A stretch of DNA of 64,000 nt from Thauera aromatica K172 (GCF_003030465.1 NZ_CP028339.1:2984041-3048040); one strand, 5' to 3'; numbered from the stretch's first letter, positions 1 through 9,708 are shown. Notes: generated by a model not told the origin, from the letters alone. A program made the numbers and translations.

Positions 1-295
1 CGCTGAGCGACGAGGACGGATCGACCGCCAGCACCGCAACGCGCAGGCCCTGCTCGATCAGGTACAGGCCGAGCGCTTCGATGAAGGTCGACTTGCCCAC
101 CCCCGGCACGCCCGAGATGCCCACCCGCATCGCCCCGCCGGTGTGCGGCAACAGCGCTTCGAGCACGCCCTGCGCACGCGCCTTGTGGTCTTCGCGCTGT
201 GACTCGATCAGGGTGATGGCCTTCGCGAGCGGGCGCAGCTGGCGCGCGAGCACACCGTCGACCAGCGCCCGATCGTTCGCATCCAGCATCGTCAT
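1..295 (-). CDS. meaB: MeaB/ArgK-type G-protein chaperone of methylmalonyl-CoA mutase (partial, C-terminus outside window)
   Basis: This is the N-terminal 98 residues of a SIMIBI-class GTPase that protects and reloads the B12 cofactor of methylmalonyl-CoA mutase. The visible part has the family helix followed by the Walker A motif GVPGVGKST (about residues 59-67) and then AVDPSSSLS near the cut, a signature of MeaB/ArgK. The start codon overlaps the mutase stop as ATGA (292-295), so the two genes are translationally coupled, as in most mutase operons. The older name ArgK (arginine transport kinase) is a misannotation of this family. The remaining two thirds of the protein lie to the left of the window. 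Confidence 0.93.
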   Translation of the reverse strand, partial: MTMLDANDRALVDGVLARQLRPLAKAITLIESQREDHKARAQGVLEALLPHTGGAMRVGISGVPGVGKSTFIEALGLYLIEQGLRVAVLAVDPSSSLS

Positions 296-2460
296 AAGGC
301 CTTGGCGCGTGCCGCGCGGATCTGCTCGAGCACTTCGCGCGCCGCCACCGGAATCGGCGTTCCCGGGCCGAAGATCCCCTTCGCCCCGGCCGCGTACAGG
401 GTGTCGTAGTCCTGCGCCGGAATCACCCCGCCGACGAAGACGATGATGTCCTCGGCGCCGAGCCGCTTCAGTTCGTTGATCACCGCCGGCACCAGGGTCT
501 TGTGGCCGGCGGCGAGGCTGGAGCAGCCCACCGCATGGACGTCGTTCTCGACGGCGTGGCGGGCGGCTTCTTCCGGGGTCTGGAAAAGCGGGCCGATGTC
601 GATGTCGAAGCCGAGGTCGGCGAAGGCCGAGGCCACCACCTTGGCGCCACGGTCGTGACCGTCCTGGCCGAGCTTGGCGATCATGATGCGCGGGCGGCGG
701 CCTTCTTCGGCGATGAAGGCTTCGATGTCGGCCTTCAGCTCCTTCCAGTCGGCATCGTTTTCCACGACGGCTCCATACACGCCGGACACGGCTTGGGGGT
801 TGGCACGGTAACGGCCGAAGACCTTCTCCAGCGCGTCGGAAATTTCGCCGACGGTCGCACGCAGGCGCACCGCCTTCACCGCGAGATCGAGCAGGTTGCC
901 CTCATTGGTCTCGGCGCACTTCGTCAGCGCATCGAGCGCGGCCTGCACCGCGGCGCCGTCGCGCGTGGCGCGGATCTTGGTGAGGCGCGCGATTTGCGAC
1001 TCGCGCACGGCGTGGTTGTCGATATCGAGGATCTCGATCGGATCCTCCTTCGCCAGCTTGTACTTGTTCACACCGACGATCACGTCCTTGCCCGAGTCGA
1101 TGCGCGCCTGCTTGTCGGCGGCGCACTCCTCGACTTTCATCTTGGCCCAGCCCGACTCGACCGCGCGGGTCATGCCGCCCATCGCCTCGATCTCCTCGAT
1201 CAGGCTCCAGGCCTTGTCGGCCATGTCCTGGGTGAGCTTTTCCATCATGTAGGAGCCGGCCCAGGGGTCGACGACGTTACAGATGTGGGTCTCTTCCTGG
1301 ATGATGATCTGGGTGTTGCGTGCGATGCGGGCGGAGAACTCGGTCGGCAGCGCGATCGCCTCGTCGAGCGCATTGGTGTGCAGCGACTGGGTGCCGCCGA
1401 ACACCGCGGCCATCGCCTCGATCGTCGTGCGCACGACGTTGTTGTACGGATCCTGCTCGGTGAGCGACCAGCCCGAAGTCTGCGAGTGCGTGCGCAGCAT
1501 CATCGACTTGGCGCTCTTCGGGTTGAACTGCTTCATGATCCGCCACCACAAGAGACGCGCCGCGCGCATCTTGGCGATCTCGAGGTAGAAGTTCATCCCC
1601 ACCGCCCAGAAGAAAGACAGCCGCCCAGCGAAGGTATCCACGTCCATCCCCGACTGGATGCCGGTGCGCACGTACTCGAGGCCGTCGGCGAGGGTGAACG
1701 CGAGTTCGATCGCCTGGTTCGCCCCCGCTTCCTGGATGTGATAGCCGGAAATCGAGATCGAGTTGAACTTCGGCATGTGCTGCGCCGTGTACCCGAAGAT
1801 GTCGGCGATGATCTTCATCGACGGCGTCGGCGGGTAGATATAGGTATTGCGGACCATGAACTCCTTGAGGATGTCGTTCTGGATGGTCCCGGAAAGCTTG
1901 TCCTGCGAAACGCCCTGCTCTTCGGCGGCGACGATGTAGCCGGCGAGGATCGGCAGCACGGCGCCGTTCATCGTCATCGACACCGACACCTTGTCGAGCG
2001 GAATCTCGTTGAAGAGGATCTTCATGTCCTCGACCGAGTCGATCGCCACGCCCGCCTTGCCGACATCGCCGGTGACGCGCGGATGGTCCGAATCGTAGCC
2101 GCGATGGGTGGCAAGGTCGAACGCCACCGACACGCCCTGGCCGCCGGCGGCGAGCGCCTTGCGGTAGAAGGCGTTGGACTCCTCCGCGGTGGAAAAACCG
2201 GCGTACTGGCGGATCGTCCACGGCTTGACCGCATACATCGTCGGCTGCGGCCCGCGCAGGAAAGGCTCGAAACCAGGCAGTGTGTCGGCGTGTGCCAGCG
2301 CGGCGGTGTCGGCCCGGGTGTACAGCGGCTTCACCGTCAGCCCTTCGGGCGTGATCCAGTTCAGCTGCGCGAGATCACCGCCAGGCGCCTGCCTGGCAGC
2401 GGCCTTTTTCCAGGCATCGAGATCGGGCTGGGGGTAAATCGGCTCGTTGGCGTTCGACAT
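292..2460 (-). CDS. scpA: Methylmalonyl-CoA mutase, single-chain (alpha-type) enzyme
   Basis: A 722-residue cytoplasmic B12 enzyme that interconverts (R)-methylmalonyl-CoA and succinyl-CoA in propionate and branched-chain catabolism. The N-terminal two thirds is the substrate-binding TIM barrel ([15 protein letters not shown], then [17 protein letters not shown]). The C-terminal cobalamin domain carries DGHDRG at residues 600-605, where His602 is the lower axial Co ligand, followed by CSSLAAGH and FVGG. Length fits the homologous single-chain/ScpA type. I chose the ATG at 2460 because a GAGG ribosome site lies just upstream and the protein begins [14 protein letters not shown] longer in-frame extension to 2559 has no family similarity. 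The gene forms an operon with meaB and is divergent from a GntR regulator; see the promoter/operator at 2591-2620. Confidence 0.96.
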   Translation of the reverse strand: MSNANEPIYPQPDLDAWKKAAARQAPGGDLAQLNWITPEGLTVKPLYTRADTAALAHADTLPGFEPFLRGPQPTMYAVKPWTIRQYAGFSTAEESNAFYRKALAAGGQGVSVAFDLATHRGYDSDHPRVTGDVGKAGVAIDSVEDMKILFNEIPLDKVSVSMTMNGAVLPILAGYIVAAEEQGVSQDKLSGTIQNDILKEFMVRNTYIYPPTPSMKIIADIFGYTAQHMPKFNSISISGYHIQEAGANQAIELAFTLADGLEYVRTGIQSGMDVDTFAGRLSFFWAVGMNFYLEIAKMRAARLLWWRIMKQFNPKSAKSMMLRTHSQTSGWSLTEQDPYNNVVRTTIEAMAAVFGGTQSLHTNALDEAIALPTEFSARIARNTQIIIQEETHICNVVDPWAGSYMMEKLTQDMADKAWSLIEEIEAMGGMTRAVESGWAKMKVEECAADKQARIDSGKDVIVGVNKYKLAKEDPIEILDIDNHAVRESQIARLTKIRATRDGAAVQAALDALTKCAETNEGNLLDLAVKAVRLRATVGEISDALEKVFGRYRANPQAVSGVYGAVVENDADWKELKADIEAFIAEEGRRPRIMIAKLGQDGHDRGAKVVASAFADLGFDIDIGPLFQTPEEAARHAVENDVHAVGCSSLAAGHKTLVPAVINELKRLGAEDIIVFVGGVIPAQDYDTLYAAGAKGIFGPGTPIPVAAREVLEQIRAARAKAL

Positions 2461-2590
2461 GGGAAACCTCTTGGATGCGACGGCTCGGTACTGTCCTCGG
2501 GCCACGGCAGGCCGGAGCGCTGCAGGAGGACGCGCACCACGACCAGGACGCTGCGGCACGCGCTGGGACTTGATTTGTTCAGCTCCGGCA

Positions 2591-2620
2591 ATAATACTTT
2601 ATCCATAATTATGGATGCAA
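2591..2620 (-). promoter_or_regulatory. Predicted sigma70 promoter of the methylmalonyl-CoA mutase operon
   Basis: Read on the minus strand, TTGCAT (2620-2615) and TATTAT (2596-2591) are separated by 18 bp and lie about 130 bp upstream of the mutase start. This AT-rich patch stands out in a GC-rich neighbourhood. On the plus strand a TAAAAT at 2626-2631 could be the -10 of the divergent GntR gene, so the two promoters would overlap. Confidence 0.5.
2601..2616. promoter_or_regulatory. Perfect 16-bp palindromic operator, probable GntR site
   Basis: ATCCATAATTATGGAT is an exact palindrome. It falls inside the spacer of the predicted mutase promoter, where a bound dimer would block RNA polymerase. 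FCD-type GntR proteins bind short palindromes of this size, and the gntR gene is divergent from the mutase, so autoregulation plus repression of the mutase operon is the simple reading. Binding itself is inferred. Confidence 0.6.
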
Positions 2621-2718
2621 TAGGGTAAAATACCTGGCAGGCTGCGGTGCCTCGACTGGAGGCTCGTGCCATCCCCATCCATTCCCGACCCCACCGCAGC
2701 GACCCCCGCAGACCCGAC

Positions 2719-3393
2719 ATGAAGCCGTCCCGCATCGCCCCCATGGCGCTCTACCAGGAAGTGGCCGAACGCCTCCGCCAGCGCATCTTCTCACATGAAC
2801 TGCCCCCCGGAACCTGGGTGGACGAGCAGGCGCTGGCCGAACAGTACGGCATTTCACGCACGCCGCTGCGCGAAGCGCTCAAGGTGCTGGCGTCCGAAGG
2901 CCTGGTGACGCTCAAGCCGCGCCGCGGCTGCTACGTCACCGAGATCTCCGAGCGCGACCTCGACGAGGTCTTCAGCGTGATGTCGATGCTCGAAGGCGAA
3001 TGCGCCCGGGTTTCGGCGGCACACGCCAGCGACACCGAGCTCGACCGCCTGCGCACCATTCACGCCGGCCTGGAGCAGGCTGCGGCAGAGAAGGACATCG
3101 ACGGCTTCTTCGAAGCCAACCAGGCCTTCCACCTCGCCCTGCAGGAAATCGCCGACAACCGCTGGCTGCTCCATGTGATCGAGGATCTGCGCAAGGTCAT
3201 CAAGCTGTCGCGCCATCATTCACTGTTCTCCGAAGGCCGGCTGGAGCAGTCGCTGGCCGAGCACCGCGGCATTCTCGACGCCCTGCTCGCGCGCGACGCC
3301 AACCGCGCCGAACAGCGGATGCGCGCCCACATCCTCAGTGGCCGCGAGGCGTTGGCGCGCATCGCCGACGCCAGGGTTCCCGCCCGCGCCTGA
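2719..3393 (+). CDS. GntR-family (FadR/FCD subfamily) transcriptional regulator
   Basis: A 224-residue DNA-binding protein. Residues about 10-75 form the winged helix (ALYQEVAERLRQRI, then YGISRTPLREALKVLASEGL and the wing LKPRRGCYVTEIS). The rest is an all-helical FCD ligand-binding domain with the usual metal-binding Asp/His pattern (FFEANQAFHLAL, SLAEHRGILDAL, MRAHI). The ATG at 2719 was preferred because the wHTH begins about ten residues later; an upstream in-frame start at 2647 would add an unconserved tail. Its divergent position from methylmalonyl-CoA mutase suggests that it senses a propionate- or methylmalonate-related acyl compound, but the ligand cannot be read from sequence. Confidence 0.88.
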   Translation: MKPSRIAPMALYQEVAERLRQRIFSHELPPGTWVDEQALAEQYGISRTPLREALKVLASEGLVTLKPRRGCYVTEISERDLDEVFSVMSMLEGECARVSAAHASDTELDRLRTIHAGLEQAAAEKDIDGFFEANQAFHLALQEIADNRWLLHVIEDLRKVIKLSRHHSLFSEGRLEQSLAEHRGILDALLARDANRAEQRMRAHILSGREALARIADARVPARA

Positions 3394-3415
3394 GCGGCGC
3401 GCCCCCGTCCCTGCT

Positions 3416-4729
3416 TCAGCCCGCGCACGCAGCCGGCGCCGCAGGAGGGTTCTCGCGCGTCACCAGCACCTGGTCGATGCGGTAGCTGTCGATGTCGACC
3501 ACCTCGAACTTGTAGCCGGCATAGACGACGAAGTCGGTGCGCTTGGGCACCTTGCGCAGGCGGTACATCAGAAAGCCGGCCACCGTCTCGTAGTTCTGGA
3601 AGCCTTCGAAGACTTCGATGTCGAGCGCCTGCATGACGTCCTCGATCGGGGTGACACCGTCGATCAGCCACGAATGGTCATCGCGGCGCACGATCAGCTC
3701 TTCCTGGAAAGGGCTCACCAGGTCGCCCATCACCGTGCTCATGACGTCCTGCAGCGACAGCAGGCCCACCACCAGGGCATATTCGTTGATCACCAGGGCG
3801 AAATCCTCTTTCGCATCGCGGAAGCGCTCCAGCGCCTCGAACAGGCTCAGCGTGTCGGGCAGCATCAGCACCTTGCGCACGATCGGCTGGGTTCGCAGCG
3901 ACAGGTTCTTGCCGTGCACGATCCGCGGCAGGATGTCTTTCGCATCGACGTAACCGATCACGCTGTCGATGCCGTCCTCGCACACCGGAAACTTGCCGTG
4001 GGGATGCTCGGCGATCTTGCGCCGGATGCTCTCCTCCGACTCGGACAGGGTGAGGAAGACGATGCTCTCGCGCGAAGTCATCGCCGAAGGCACGATGCGC
4101 GAATCGAGCTCGAATACGTTGCTGATCAGGTGCTGCTCCTGGCGCAGCAGGGCGCCGGCCTGAGCCCCGGCATCGGCCATCGCGACGATGTCGGCCGGGG
4201 TGATGTCCTCGGTGCGCACGCTGGGGATGCGCAGCAGGCGGAAAATGCGGTCGGCAAGACCGTTGAACACCCACACCAGCGGCGCCAGCAGCCACATGCA
4301 GGCCTGCATCGGCCGCACCAGCCCCACCGCAACACGCTCGGGCTGCACCATCGCCAGGCGCTTGGGCATCAGGTCGGCGAACAGCACGAACAGCGCGGTG
4401 ACGAAGCTGAACGACAGCACGAAGCTCGCCGTTCCCAGCACCGGCCCATCGTACACGGGCCGCAGCAGCGCGGCGACGTAAGGTGACAAAGCCTGCTCGC
4501 CGACGATGCCGCCGAGGATCGCAACCGCGTTGAGGCCAATCTGCACCACGGTGAAGAAGTTGCCCGGGCTGTCCTGCAACGCGAGCACGCGCTGGGCGTT
4601 GACATGGCCGCCTTCGGCCATCAGGCGCAGCTTGATCTTGCGCGAGGCGGCGAGGGAAATCTCCGACATCGAGAAAAACGCGCTCGCCGCGATCAGCGCC
4701 AGGATGATGAGCAGGTTGTCGAGCAGCAC
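3416..4729 (-). CDS. paeA: CNNM/CorC-type membrane protein with DUF21 and CBS domains, PaeA/YtfL family
   Basis: A 437-residue inner-membrane protein. The N-terminal DUF21 membrane domain (about 1-180) begins LLIILALIAASAFFSMSEIS and contains FFTVVQIGLNAVAILGG, both very close to E. coli YtfL (PaeA). It is followed by a CBS pair (about 200-320) and a C-terminal CorC/HlyC transporter-associated domain. In enterobacteria PaeA protects against polyamine (cadaverine/putrescine) stress; related proteins are linked to Mg/Co export, so the substrate here is uncertain. The start is GTG at 4729, supported by AAGGAG six bases upstream. It converges with gntR across only 22 bp, with no clear terminator between them. 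Confidence 0.87.
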   Translation of the reverse strand: MLLDNLLIILALIAASAFFSMSEISLAASRKIKLRLMAEGGHVNAQRVLALQDSPGNFFTVVQIGLNAVAILGGIVGEQALSPYVAALLRPVYDGPVLGTASFVLSFSFVTALFVLFADLMPKRLAMVQPERVAVGLVRPMQACMWLLAPLVWVFNGLADRIFRLLRIPSVRTEDITPADIVAMADAGAQAGALLRQEQHLISNVFELDSRIVPSAMTSRESIVFLTLSESEESIRRKIAEHPHGKFPVCEDGIDSVIGYVDAKDILPRIVHGKNLSLRTQPIVRKVLMLPDTLSLFEALERFRDAKEDFALVINEYALVVGLLSLQDVMSTVMGDLVSPFQEELIVRRDDHSWLIDGVTPIEDVMQALDIEVFEGFQNYETVAGFLMYRLRKVPKRTDFVVYAGYKFEVVDIDSYRIDQVLVTRENPPAAPAACAG

Positions 4730-4910
4730 GATCGCTCCTTCGGAATGGGGCTCCGCCGGGCGGGAAAACCAGCGCGGAAAGGCGCATCCAGTCTATCACT
4801 GCAGCATGAAAGGGCCGCTCCATTCCAATACAGACGGGTAATCCGCTGCCGAATCGGGCAAAATCCGGCCTCGCCCGATCCATTCCCAGACCGCCGTTTC
4901 GGAGTCCGCC

Positions 4911-5288
4911 ATGAGCACCCAGCACCGCCGCCTGAACGCACGCGTCCCCTTCGTCGAAAGCGCCAGCCTTCAATTGAACAGGGATCGTCTCCAATGCACC
5001 GTCCATAACTTGTCGCTGAAAGGCGCCCTGCTCCTGTGCGAACACGACCTCCAGGCGAAGGCGGGCGATCTGGCCGAACTGGGACTGGAGCTGAGCGGCG
5101 GTCAGGCCGTCGTCAGGATGAAGGGCACGGTGGCGCACGTCGAGCACGCCAGCGACGGCACGCGGATCGGCCTCGCCTGCCAGGAGATTGACCTCGATTC
5201 GATCACCCACCTGCGCCGCCTGCTCGAACTCAACCTGGGCGACCCCGCACTGCTCGAGCGCGAGCTGGCGGCGATGCTGCGAGGCTGA
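4911..5288 (+). CDS. PilZ-domain c-di-GMP-binding protein
   Basis: A 125-residue protein made of a single PilZ domain. It begins with RRLNARVP, matching the RxxxR c-di-GMP-binding loop. NLSLKGALLL supplies the second motif ([D/N]xSxxG), and the barrel continues to about residue 100, leaving a short helical tail. It has no output domain, so it probably acts by protein contact. It stands alone, 181 bp from the divergent paeA, and faces the outer-membrane gene of the adhesin secretion system across a terminator-like hairpin. The nearby lapD suggests the same messenger, but a direct link is not shown. Confidence 0.85.
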   Translation: MSTQHRRLNARVPFVESASLQLNRDRLQCTVHNLSLKGALLLCEHDLQAKAGDLAELGLELSGGQAVVRMKGTVAHVEHASDGTRIGLACQEIDLDSITHLRRLLELNLGDPALLERELAAMLRG

Positions 5289-5291
5289 AAA

Positions 5292-5337
5292 GCCCTGGGC
5301 GAAGAAGGCCGATCGCTCACCCTTCGTCGCCCAGGGC
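5292..5337. terminator. Hairpin terminator between convergent pilZ and tolC-like genes
   Basis: GCCCTGGGCGA (5292-5302) pairs exactly with TCGCCCAGGGC (5327-5337), and the stem extends through a partly paired AAGG/CCTT segment. It sits between two convergent stop codons 57 bp apart. There is no clear T-run on either strand, so termination is probable but not certain. Confidence 0.55.
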
Positions 5338-5345
5338 AGCGTCGA

Positions 5346-6785
5346 TCAGCGCCCTACGGCGCGCATCGCTTCGGCAAACACGGCTTCCTTGTCGATCTGC
5401 AGTTGCGTCGGCGCATCGGGCGGGCAGACGGACGCGGGATCGATCCCGGCGCGCTCCTGCCCCGCTTCCGCCGCGGTCGGCAAGCCCTCGCGCGCCACCT
5501 TGAGCGCCGTCGTCAGGCGGCTCATTTCGGTCAGCGTGCGCGCCTGGGCGATGATCCGGTCGTAGACCGCCCGCACGTAGGCACGGCGCGCCTCGAAGTA
5601 CTCGTTTTCGGTATCGAGCAGGTCGAGCAGGGTCCGCTGGCCGATGTCGAACTGTTGCCGATAGGCTTCGCGCGTCTTTTCGGTGGAAAGCTGGTGCTGG
5701 TCGAGGTAGATCAGTTGCTCCTTGATCCGATTGACGTCGTTGTAGGCGATCGAAAGCGTCTGGCGGATGTCGCGGCAGACCTTCTCGCGCAAATCCTTGC
5801 TCTGGTTCGCCGCCTCGGCCGCCTGGCGCAGGCGCGCCTGGTCCGCCCCACCCCGCGTCAGGTTGTAGGTCAGCACCAACTCGACGACGCTATCGCGCGA
5901 CTCTCCACTGACGCCGTCCAGATTGTGGTCGAAGGACTGGCGCGCGCGCAGGTCGAGGCGAGGATGAAAAACTGCCCGGCGCGATTCGACTCCGCGCTGG
6001 GCGGCGGCGACATCCTCGACTGCGGCATTGAGCGTAGCACTGGTGTCGAACGCCTCGCGCAGCGCATCTTCGACCGTGGGCGGGAGCCCGCCGGCGGCGA
6101 TCGAGTCGCCGATCAGGGGCAGGTTTTCAGGGGCTTCCACACCAACGATGCGCAGATAACGGGCGCTGACGTCATGCAGGTTGGAGACTTCGGTCAACAG
6201 GTTGGACTCGGCCAGCGCGAGCCGCCCGGTCGCCTGCTCGAGGTCGACGCCACGCCCGACACCCGCGGCGGTGCGCCCCGAGATCTGGTCGAAGACCTGC
6301 TTGTGCCGCACGTAGTTGTCCTGGGCAAGCTTGACCAGTTCACGGTAGCGCAGCACATCGCTGTAGACACGGACCACTTCCATCGAAGTGCGCTCGGCCG
6401 CGTCCACCAGTTCGTAGTAGCGCACCAGCTTCGCATGGCCGAAGCGTGCCACCTCGTTGCGGGTAAAAAATCCGTCATAGACCATCTGGTTCAGCGCCAG
6501 AGTGGCGTTGCGGTGGTTGTAGCTTTCCGTTTTCGGGTCGCGGTTCGGCCGGGTCTGGCGTTCGTGCCCGACCCCGGCGATCAGGTCGACCTGGGGAAAA
6601 TAGCCGCCGCGCACGGCCAACCGGTCTTGTTCCGAAGCGAGAAAGGCGTGCCAGCGCGCCTGTACTTCGGGGTTGGCGGTCACGGCCATCCGTGCCGCAT
6701 CCTGGAGCGCTTCCGGAACCTGCGCATGGGCTTGCGGCAGGGTAGCCAGGACGGCGAGGGCGATCAGCGTTCGAATCTTTTTCAT
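5346..6785 (-). CDS. TolC-family outer-membrane protein of type I secretion (LapE/AggA-like)
   Basis: A 479-residue protein with a signal peptide (MKKIRTLIALAVLATLPQAHA) and two outer-membrane efflux protein repeats rich in long helices, as in TolC/LapE. Conserved features include YNHRNATLALNQMVYDGFFT in the first repeat and LLDTENEYFEARRAYVRAVYD near the end. It would form the outer-membrane tunnel for the type I exporter encoded at 14145-17764. The start at 6785 has GAGG nine bases upstream; a start at 6812 would precede the signal peptide with nine extra residues. It is divergent from lapG and about 0.2 kb apart, an arrangement that ties it to the adhesin system. Confidence 0.87.
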   Translation of the reverse strand: MKKIRTLIALAVLATLPQAHAQVPEALQDAARMAVTANPEVQARWHAFLASEQDRLAVRGGYFPQVDLIAGVGHERQTRPNRDPKTESYNHRNATLALNQMVYDGFFTRNEVARFGHAKLVRYYELVDAAERTSMEVVRVYSDVLRYRELVKLAQDNYVRHKQVFDQISGRTAAGVGRGVDLEQATGRLALAESNLLTEVSNLHDVSARYLRIVGVEAPENLPLIGDSIAAGGLPPTVEDALREAFDTSATLNAAVEDVAAAQRGVESRRAVFHPRLDLRARQSFDHNLDGVSGESRDSVVELVLTYNLTRGGADQARLRQAAEAANQSKDLREKVCRDIRQTLSIAYNDVNRIKEQLIYLDQHQLSTEKTREAYRQQFDIGQRTLLDLLDTENEYFEARRAYVRAVYDRIIAQARTLTEMSRLTTALKVAREGLPTAAEAGQERAGIDPASVCPPDAPTQLQIDKEAVFAEAMRAVGR

Positions 6786-7004
6786 TGTGAACCTCGACGA
6801 GTTGGAAACCATGACAGTACGACGTCACACACACCGGGCTTCCGCCTTTCACCGAAGAAGGAAGAAGCCTGCACGCCAAGCACTCGAGGCGCCCAGCGCC
6901 CGAAAAACGCGAGCGGAAAGCACTGAAAAGACACCTGCTGTTTTACGCGGACCGGATGCCGCCTTTTGGATTAACCTTAGCACATGATTTTTGCGCAGGA
7001 TACG

Positions 7005-7721
7005 ATGTCCGCCTACAGGGTACAGCCCTCCGGTTCCTGGCCGTTTTCCCCCGCCCGGCGCTCTTTTCCAGTTCGTTGGGCGCTGCTCGTATTCCTCGGG
7101 GTGCTGCTCGGCTCGGTGCTGGCCGCCTCCGATCTCGACCGGATGCAACGCCTGGCGGCATCGCGCTACGGAGCGGCCGCCGCCGAATCGGTCGCGGCAT
7201 GGCGACGCCTGATGGCGGAAGCCGCGGATTCCAATGAAATCGAGAAGCTCGCCCGCGTGAATACTTTTTTCAACCGGAAAATCCGTTTCGAAGACGATAT
7301 CGTCGTGTGGGGCGAACAAGATCATTGGGCCTCACCGCTCGAATTGATGGGCAAAGGCGCAGGGGATTGCGAGGATTTCTCGATCGCCAAGTACATGAGC
7401 CTGCGCCTGCTCGGCGTTCCCGCCGAGCGCCTGCGCCTGATCTACGTGCGGGCGCAGATCGGCGGGGCACAAAGCGGCATCAGCCAGGCCCACATGGTGG
7501 TGGGCTACTTCCCGGCTCCCGCCGACGAGCCGCTGGTGCTCGACAACCTGATCAACGACATCCGCCCCGCCGCTCGCCGTCCGGACCTGTTCCCGGTGTT
7601 CAGCTTCAACAGCGAAGGCCTCTGGGTCGGCGGCGCCAGTGCCTCCGCGGCCGACCCCACCGCCCGCCTGTCGCGCTGGCGCAGCGTGCTCGAGCGGATG
7701 CGCAACGAGGGCCTGCACTGA
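7005..7721 (+). CDS. lapG: LapG-type periplasmic transglutaminase-like cysteine protease
   Basis: A 238-residue protein with an N-terminal hydrophobic segment (WALLVFLGVLLGSVLA) for export. It has the bacterial transglutaminase-like cysteine proteinase fold: catalytic Cys in KGAGDCEDFSIAKY, His in SQAHMVVGYF and Asp in PLVLDNLINDI, the LapG triad. LapG proteins are calcium-dependent and cut the N-terminal retention module of LapA-type adhesins at a double alanine, releasing the adhesin. The ATG at 7005 has AGGA at a proper distance; an ATG at 6984 is also possible. lapD follows after 49 bp, so the two genes form a unit. A matching cleavage motif (PAAG) is present in the adhesin at 10188-13358. 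Confidence 0.92.
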   Translation: MSAYRVQPSGSWPFSPARRSFPVRWALLVFLGVLLGSVLAASDLDRMQRLAASRYGAAAAESVAAWRRLMAEAADSNEIEKLARVNTFFNRKIRFEDDIVVWGEQDHWASPLELMGKGAGDCEDFSIAKYMSLRLLGVPAERLRLIYVRAQIGGAQSGISQAHMVVGYFPAPADEPLVLDNLINDIRPAARRPDLFPVFSFNSEGLWVGGASASAADPTARLSRWRSVLERMRNEGLH

Positions 7722-7770
7722 TGGCCCGCCTCGAAGGACACCATCCCATGCCGCACGCACAGGAGGCGCC

Positions 7771-9708
7771 ATGTCTCTGATCAAGCAACTCTGGATCGGC
7801 ATCGCCATCGTCATGTCGATCGCATTCGGAGCGAGCTTCGTGGTGAGCACGCTGTCGGCACGGCATTACCTCGAGCAGCAGCTCTACGTGAAGAACCTCG
7901 ACAACGCCGGCTCCCTCGCCCTGTCGCTGTCGCAGATGCCGAAGGACGCGGTCACGGTGGAGTTGCAGATCGCTGCCCAGTTCGACGCCGGACACTACCG
8001 CCTGATCCGGCTGGTGGCGCCGTCCGGTGAGATCATCGTCGAGCGCGAATATGCCGACGAGCGCTTCGGCGCCCCAGGGTGGTTCGTTCGCCTGATCCCG
8101 ATCCGGGCCCGGCCCGGGATCGCCCAGGTGCAGGACGGCTGGCGCCAGTTCGGCACCCTGACCCTGGAGAGCCACAGCCGTTACGCCTACGAGTCGCTGT
8201 GGCAGGGCACGCTTCAGCTGCTGGCCTGGTTCGTCGCCGGCGCCGTGCTCACCGGCCTTGTCGGCACCCTGCTGATCAAGCACATCACCCGCCCGCTCGG
8301 GCGCGTCGTCGACCAGGCCGAAGCCATCGGCGGGCGCCGCTTCATCACCATCGATGAACCGTCGACCACCGAATTCCGCAGCGTGGTCCGCGCCATGAAT
8401 GCGCTCTCCGAACGGGTGCGCACGATGCTGGCCGACGAGTCGCGGCGTCTCGAAGCACTGCGCCGCCAGGCTCATCACGACGAACTCACCGGGCTCGTCA
8501 ATCGCAGCCAGTTCCTGAACCTGGTCGATGCGGCGCTGTCGCGCGAGGACGCGGCCGCAGGCGGCAGTCTGATGATGGTCCGGCTGGGCGATCTCGGACA
8601 GTTGAACCGGCAGTTCGGGCACCAGGAAACCGACCGTTTGCTGCGCGAGCTCGCCGCCTGCGTTCAGGCCGTGGCCGACGCCCACCCGGGCTGGGAAGCC
8701 GGCCGCCTCAATGCCAGCGACTTCGCCCTCCTGGCCTCGGGGCAGGGAGATCCGGACGCAGTCGTGCATCCGCTTGCCGAACAGCTGCATGCCCTGCGCG
8801 AGCGCTGGCGGGACACCACTTCGCTGCGGCTACCGATTGGCGCCGCCGCCTATTACCCCAACGAACGGCACGGCAACCTGCTCGCCCGCGCCGACGCGGC
8901 CCTCGCTGCAGCCGAACTCACCGGCGACGATGCGGCCAGCATTGCACCGCCGTCGATCGGCGCCCCCTTGCACAGCAATCTCGACGACTGGCGCCAAACC
9001 ATCCTCGAAGCGCTCGAACAACACGGCGTCCGCCTGGCCCTCTACCCCGTCGTGACGACCGGCGCTCCGGAAGGCAGACTGCTCCATCACGAAGCGCCGA
9101 TGCGCCTGTTCATCGATGACAACTGGCAGAACGCCGGCTACTTCATGCCCCAGGCCGCGCGCCTGGGGCTACTCGGCCAGCTCGACGGCGCCGTCCTGGC
9201 CGGAGCGCTCGGCCAGATCGCCCGCGACGGCACCCCGCTCGGCATCAACCTGTCGGCCGAAGCCCTGTGCGACCCGGCCTTCCGGAGCCAGTTGGTCGAC
9301 GAGCTACAGGCCCAGCCGGACGCCGCACGCAAGCTCTGGATCGAGTTCACCGAGCACGACATCGTGCGCCACCAATCCGAATTCAATTCGCTTTGTGCGG
9401 CCCTGAAGCCACTCGGCTGCAAGCTGGGCATCGAGCACGTCGGCCGCCGTTTCAGCCAGATCAGCGATCTCCACGCGCTCGGCATCGACTATCTCAAGAT
9501 CAATCGCGCGCTGGTCCGCGGCATCGAGACCGACATCGGCAACCAGTCCTTCCTACGCGGCTTGTGCACCGTGGCGCACGCGATCGGGCTGATCGTCATT
9601 GCAGAGGGCGTCAGCACGGAAGGCGAGCGGGAGGCGCTTTCCGGACTGGGCGTGGATGGCGTCACCGGGCCGCTTCTGGGCAATGACGGTATGGCGCCGC
9701 CCGAGTGA
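7771..9708 (+). CDS. lapD: LapD-type c-di-GMP receptor with degenerate GGDEF and EAL domains
   Basis: A 645-residue inner-membrane protein: TM1 (6-26), a periplasmic LapD/MoxY-type domain (27-146), TM2 (147-169), HAMP (about 170-225), a GGDEF-like domain and an EAL-like domain. The GGDEF motif is replaced by NASDF, EAL reads EAP, and DDFG is replaced by EHVGR, so neither synthesis nor hydrolysis of c-di-GMP is expected. This is typical of LapD, which binds c-di-GMP at the EAL domain and then sequesters LapG. Trp124 in DGWRQFG may correspond to the LapG-contacting Trp of known LapD proteins. The ATG at 7771 follows a perfect AGGAGG. It is co-transcribed with lapG. Confidence 0.93.
   Translation: MSLIKQLWIGIAIVMSIAFGASFVVSTLSARHYLEQQLYVKNLDNAGSLALSLSQMPKDAVTVELQIAAQFDAGHYRLIRLVAPSGEIIVEREYADERFGAPGWFVRLIPIRARPGIAQVQDGWRQFGTLTLESHSRYAYESLWQGTLQLLAWFVAGAVLTGLVGTLLIKHITRPLGRVVDQAEAIGGRRFITIDEPSTTEFRSVVRAMNALSERVRTMLADESRRLEALRRQAHHDELTGLVNRSQFLNLVDAALSREDAAAGGSLMMVRLGDLGQLNRQFGHQETDRLLRELAACVQAVADAHPGWEAGRLNASDFALLASGQGDPDAVVHPLAEQLHALRERWRDTTSLRLPIGAAAYYPNERHGNLLARADAALAAAELTGDDAASIAPPSIGAPLHSNLDDWRQTILEALEQHGVRLALYPVVTTGAPEGRLLHHEAPMRLFIDDNWQNAGYFMPQAARLGLLGQLDGAVLAGALGQIARDGTPLGINLSAEALCDPAFRSQLVDELQAQPDAARKLWIEFTEHDIVRHQSEFNSLCAALKPLGCKLGIEHVGRRFSQISDLHALGIDYLKINRALVRGIETDIGNQSFLRGLCTVAHAIGLIVIAEGVSTEGEREALSGLGVDGVTGPLLGNDGMAPPE

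Noticed and set aside
502-2628. Long plus-strand open frame of about 700 codons opposite methylmalonyl-CoA mutase
   Set aside because: It is the antisense shadow of a highly conserved gene in GC-rich DNA; its translation is His/Arg/Gly-rich and without domain features.
2461-2718. Cobalamin riboswitch before the B12-dependent mutase
   Set aside because: No B12-box-like element was seen; the region is explained by the promoter and palindrome.
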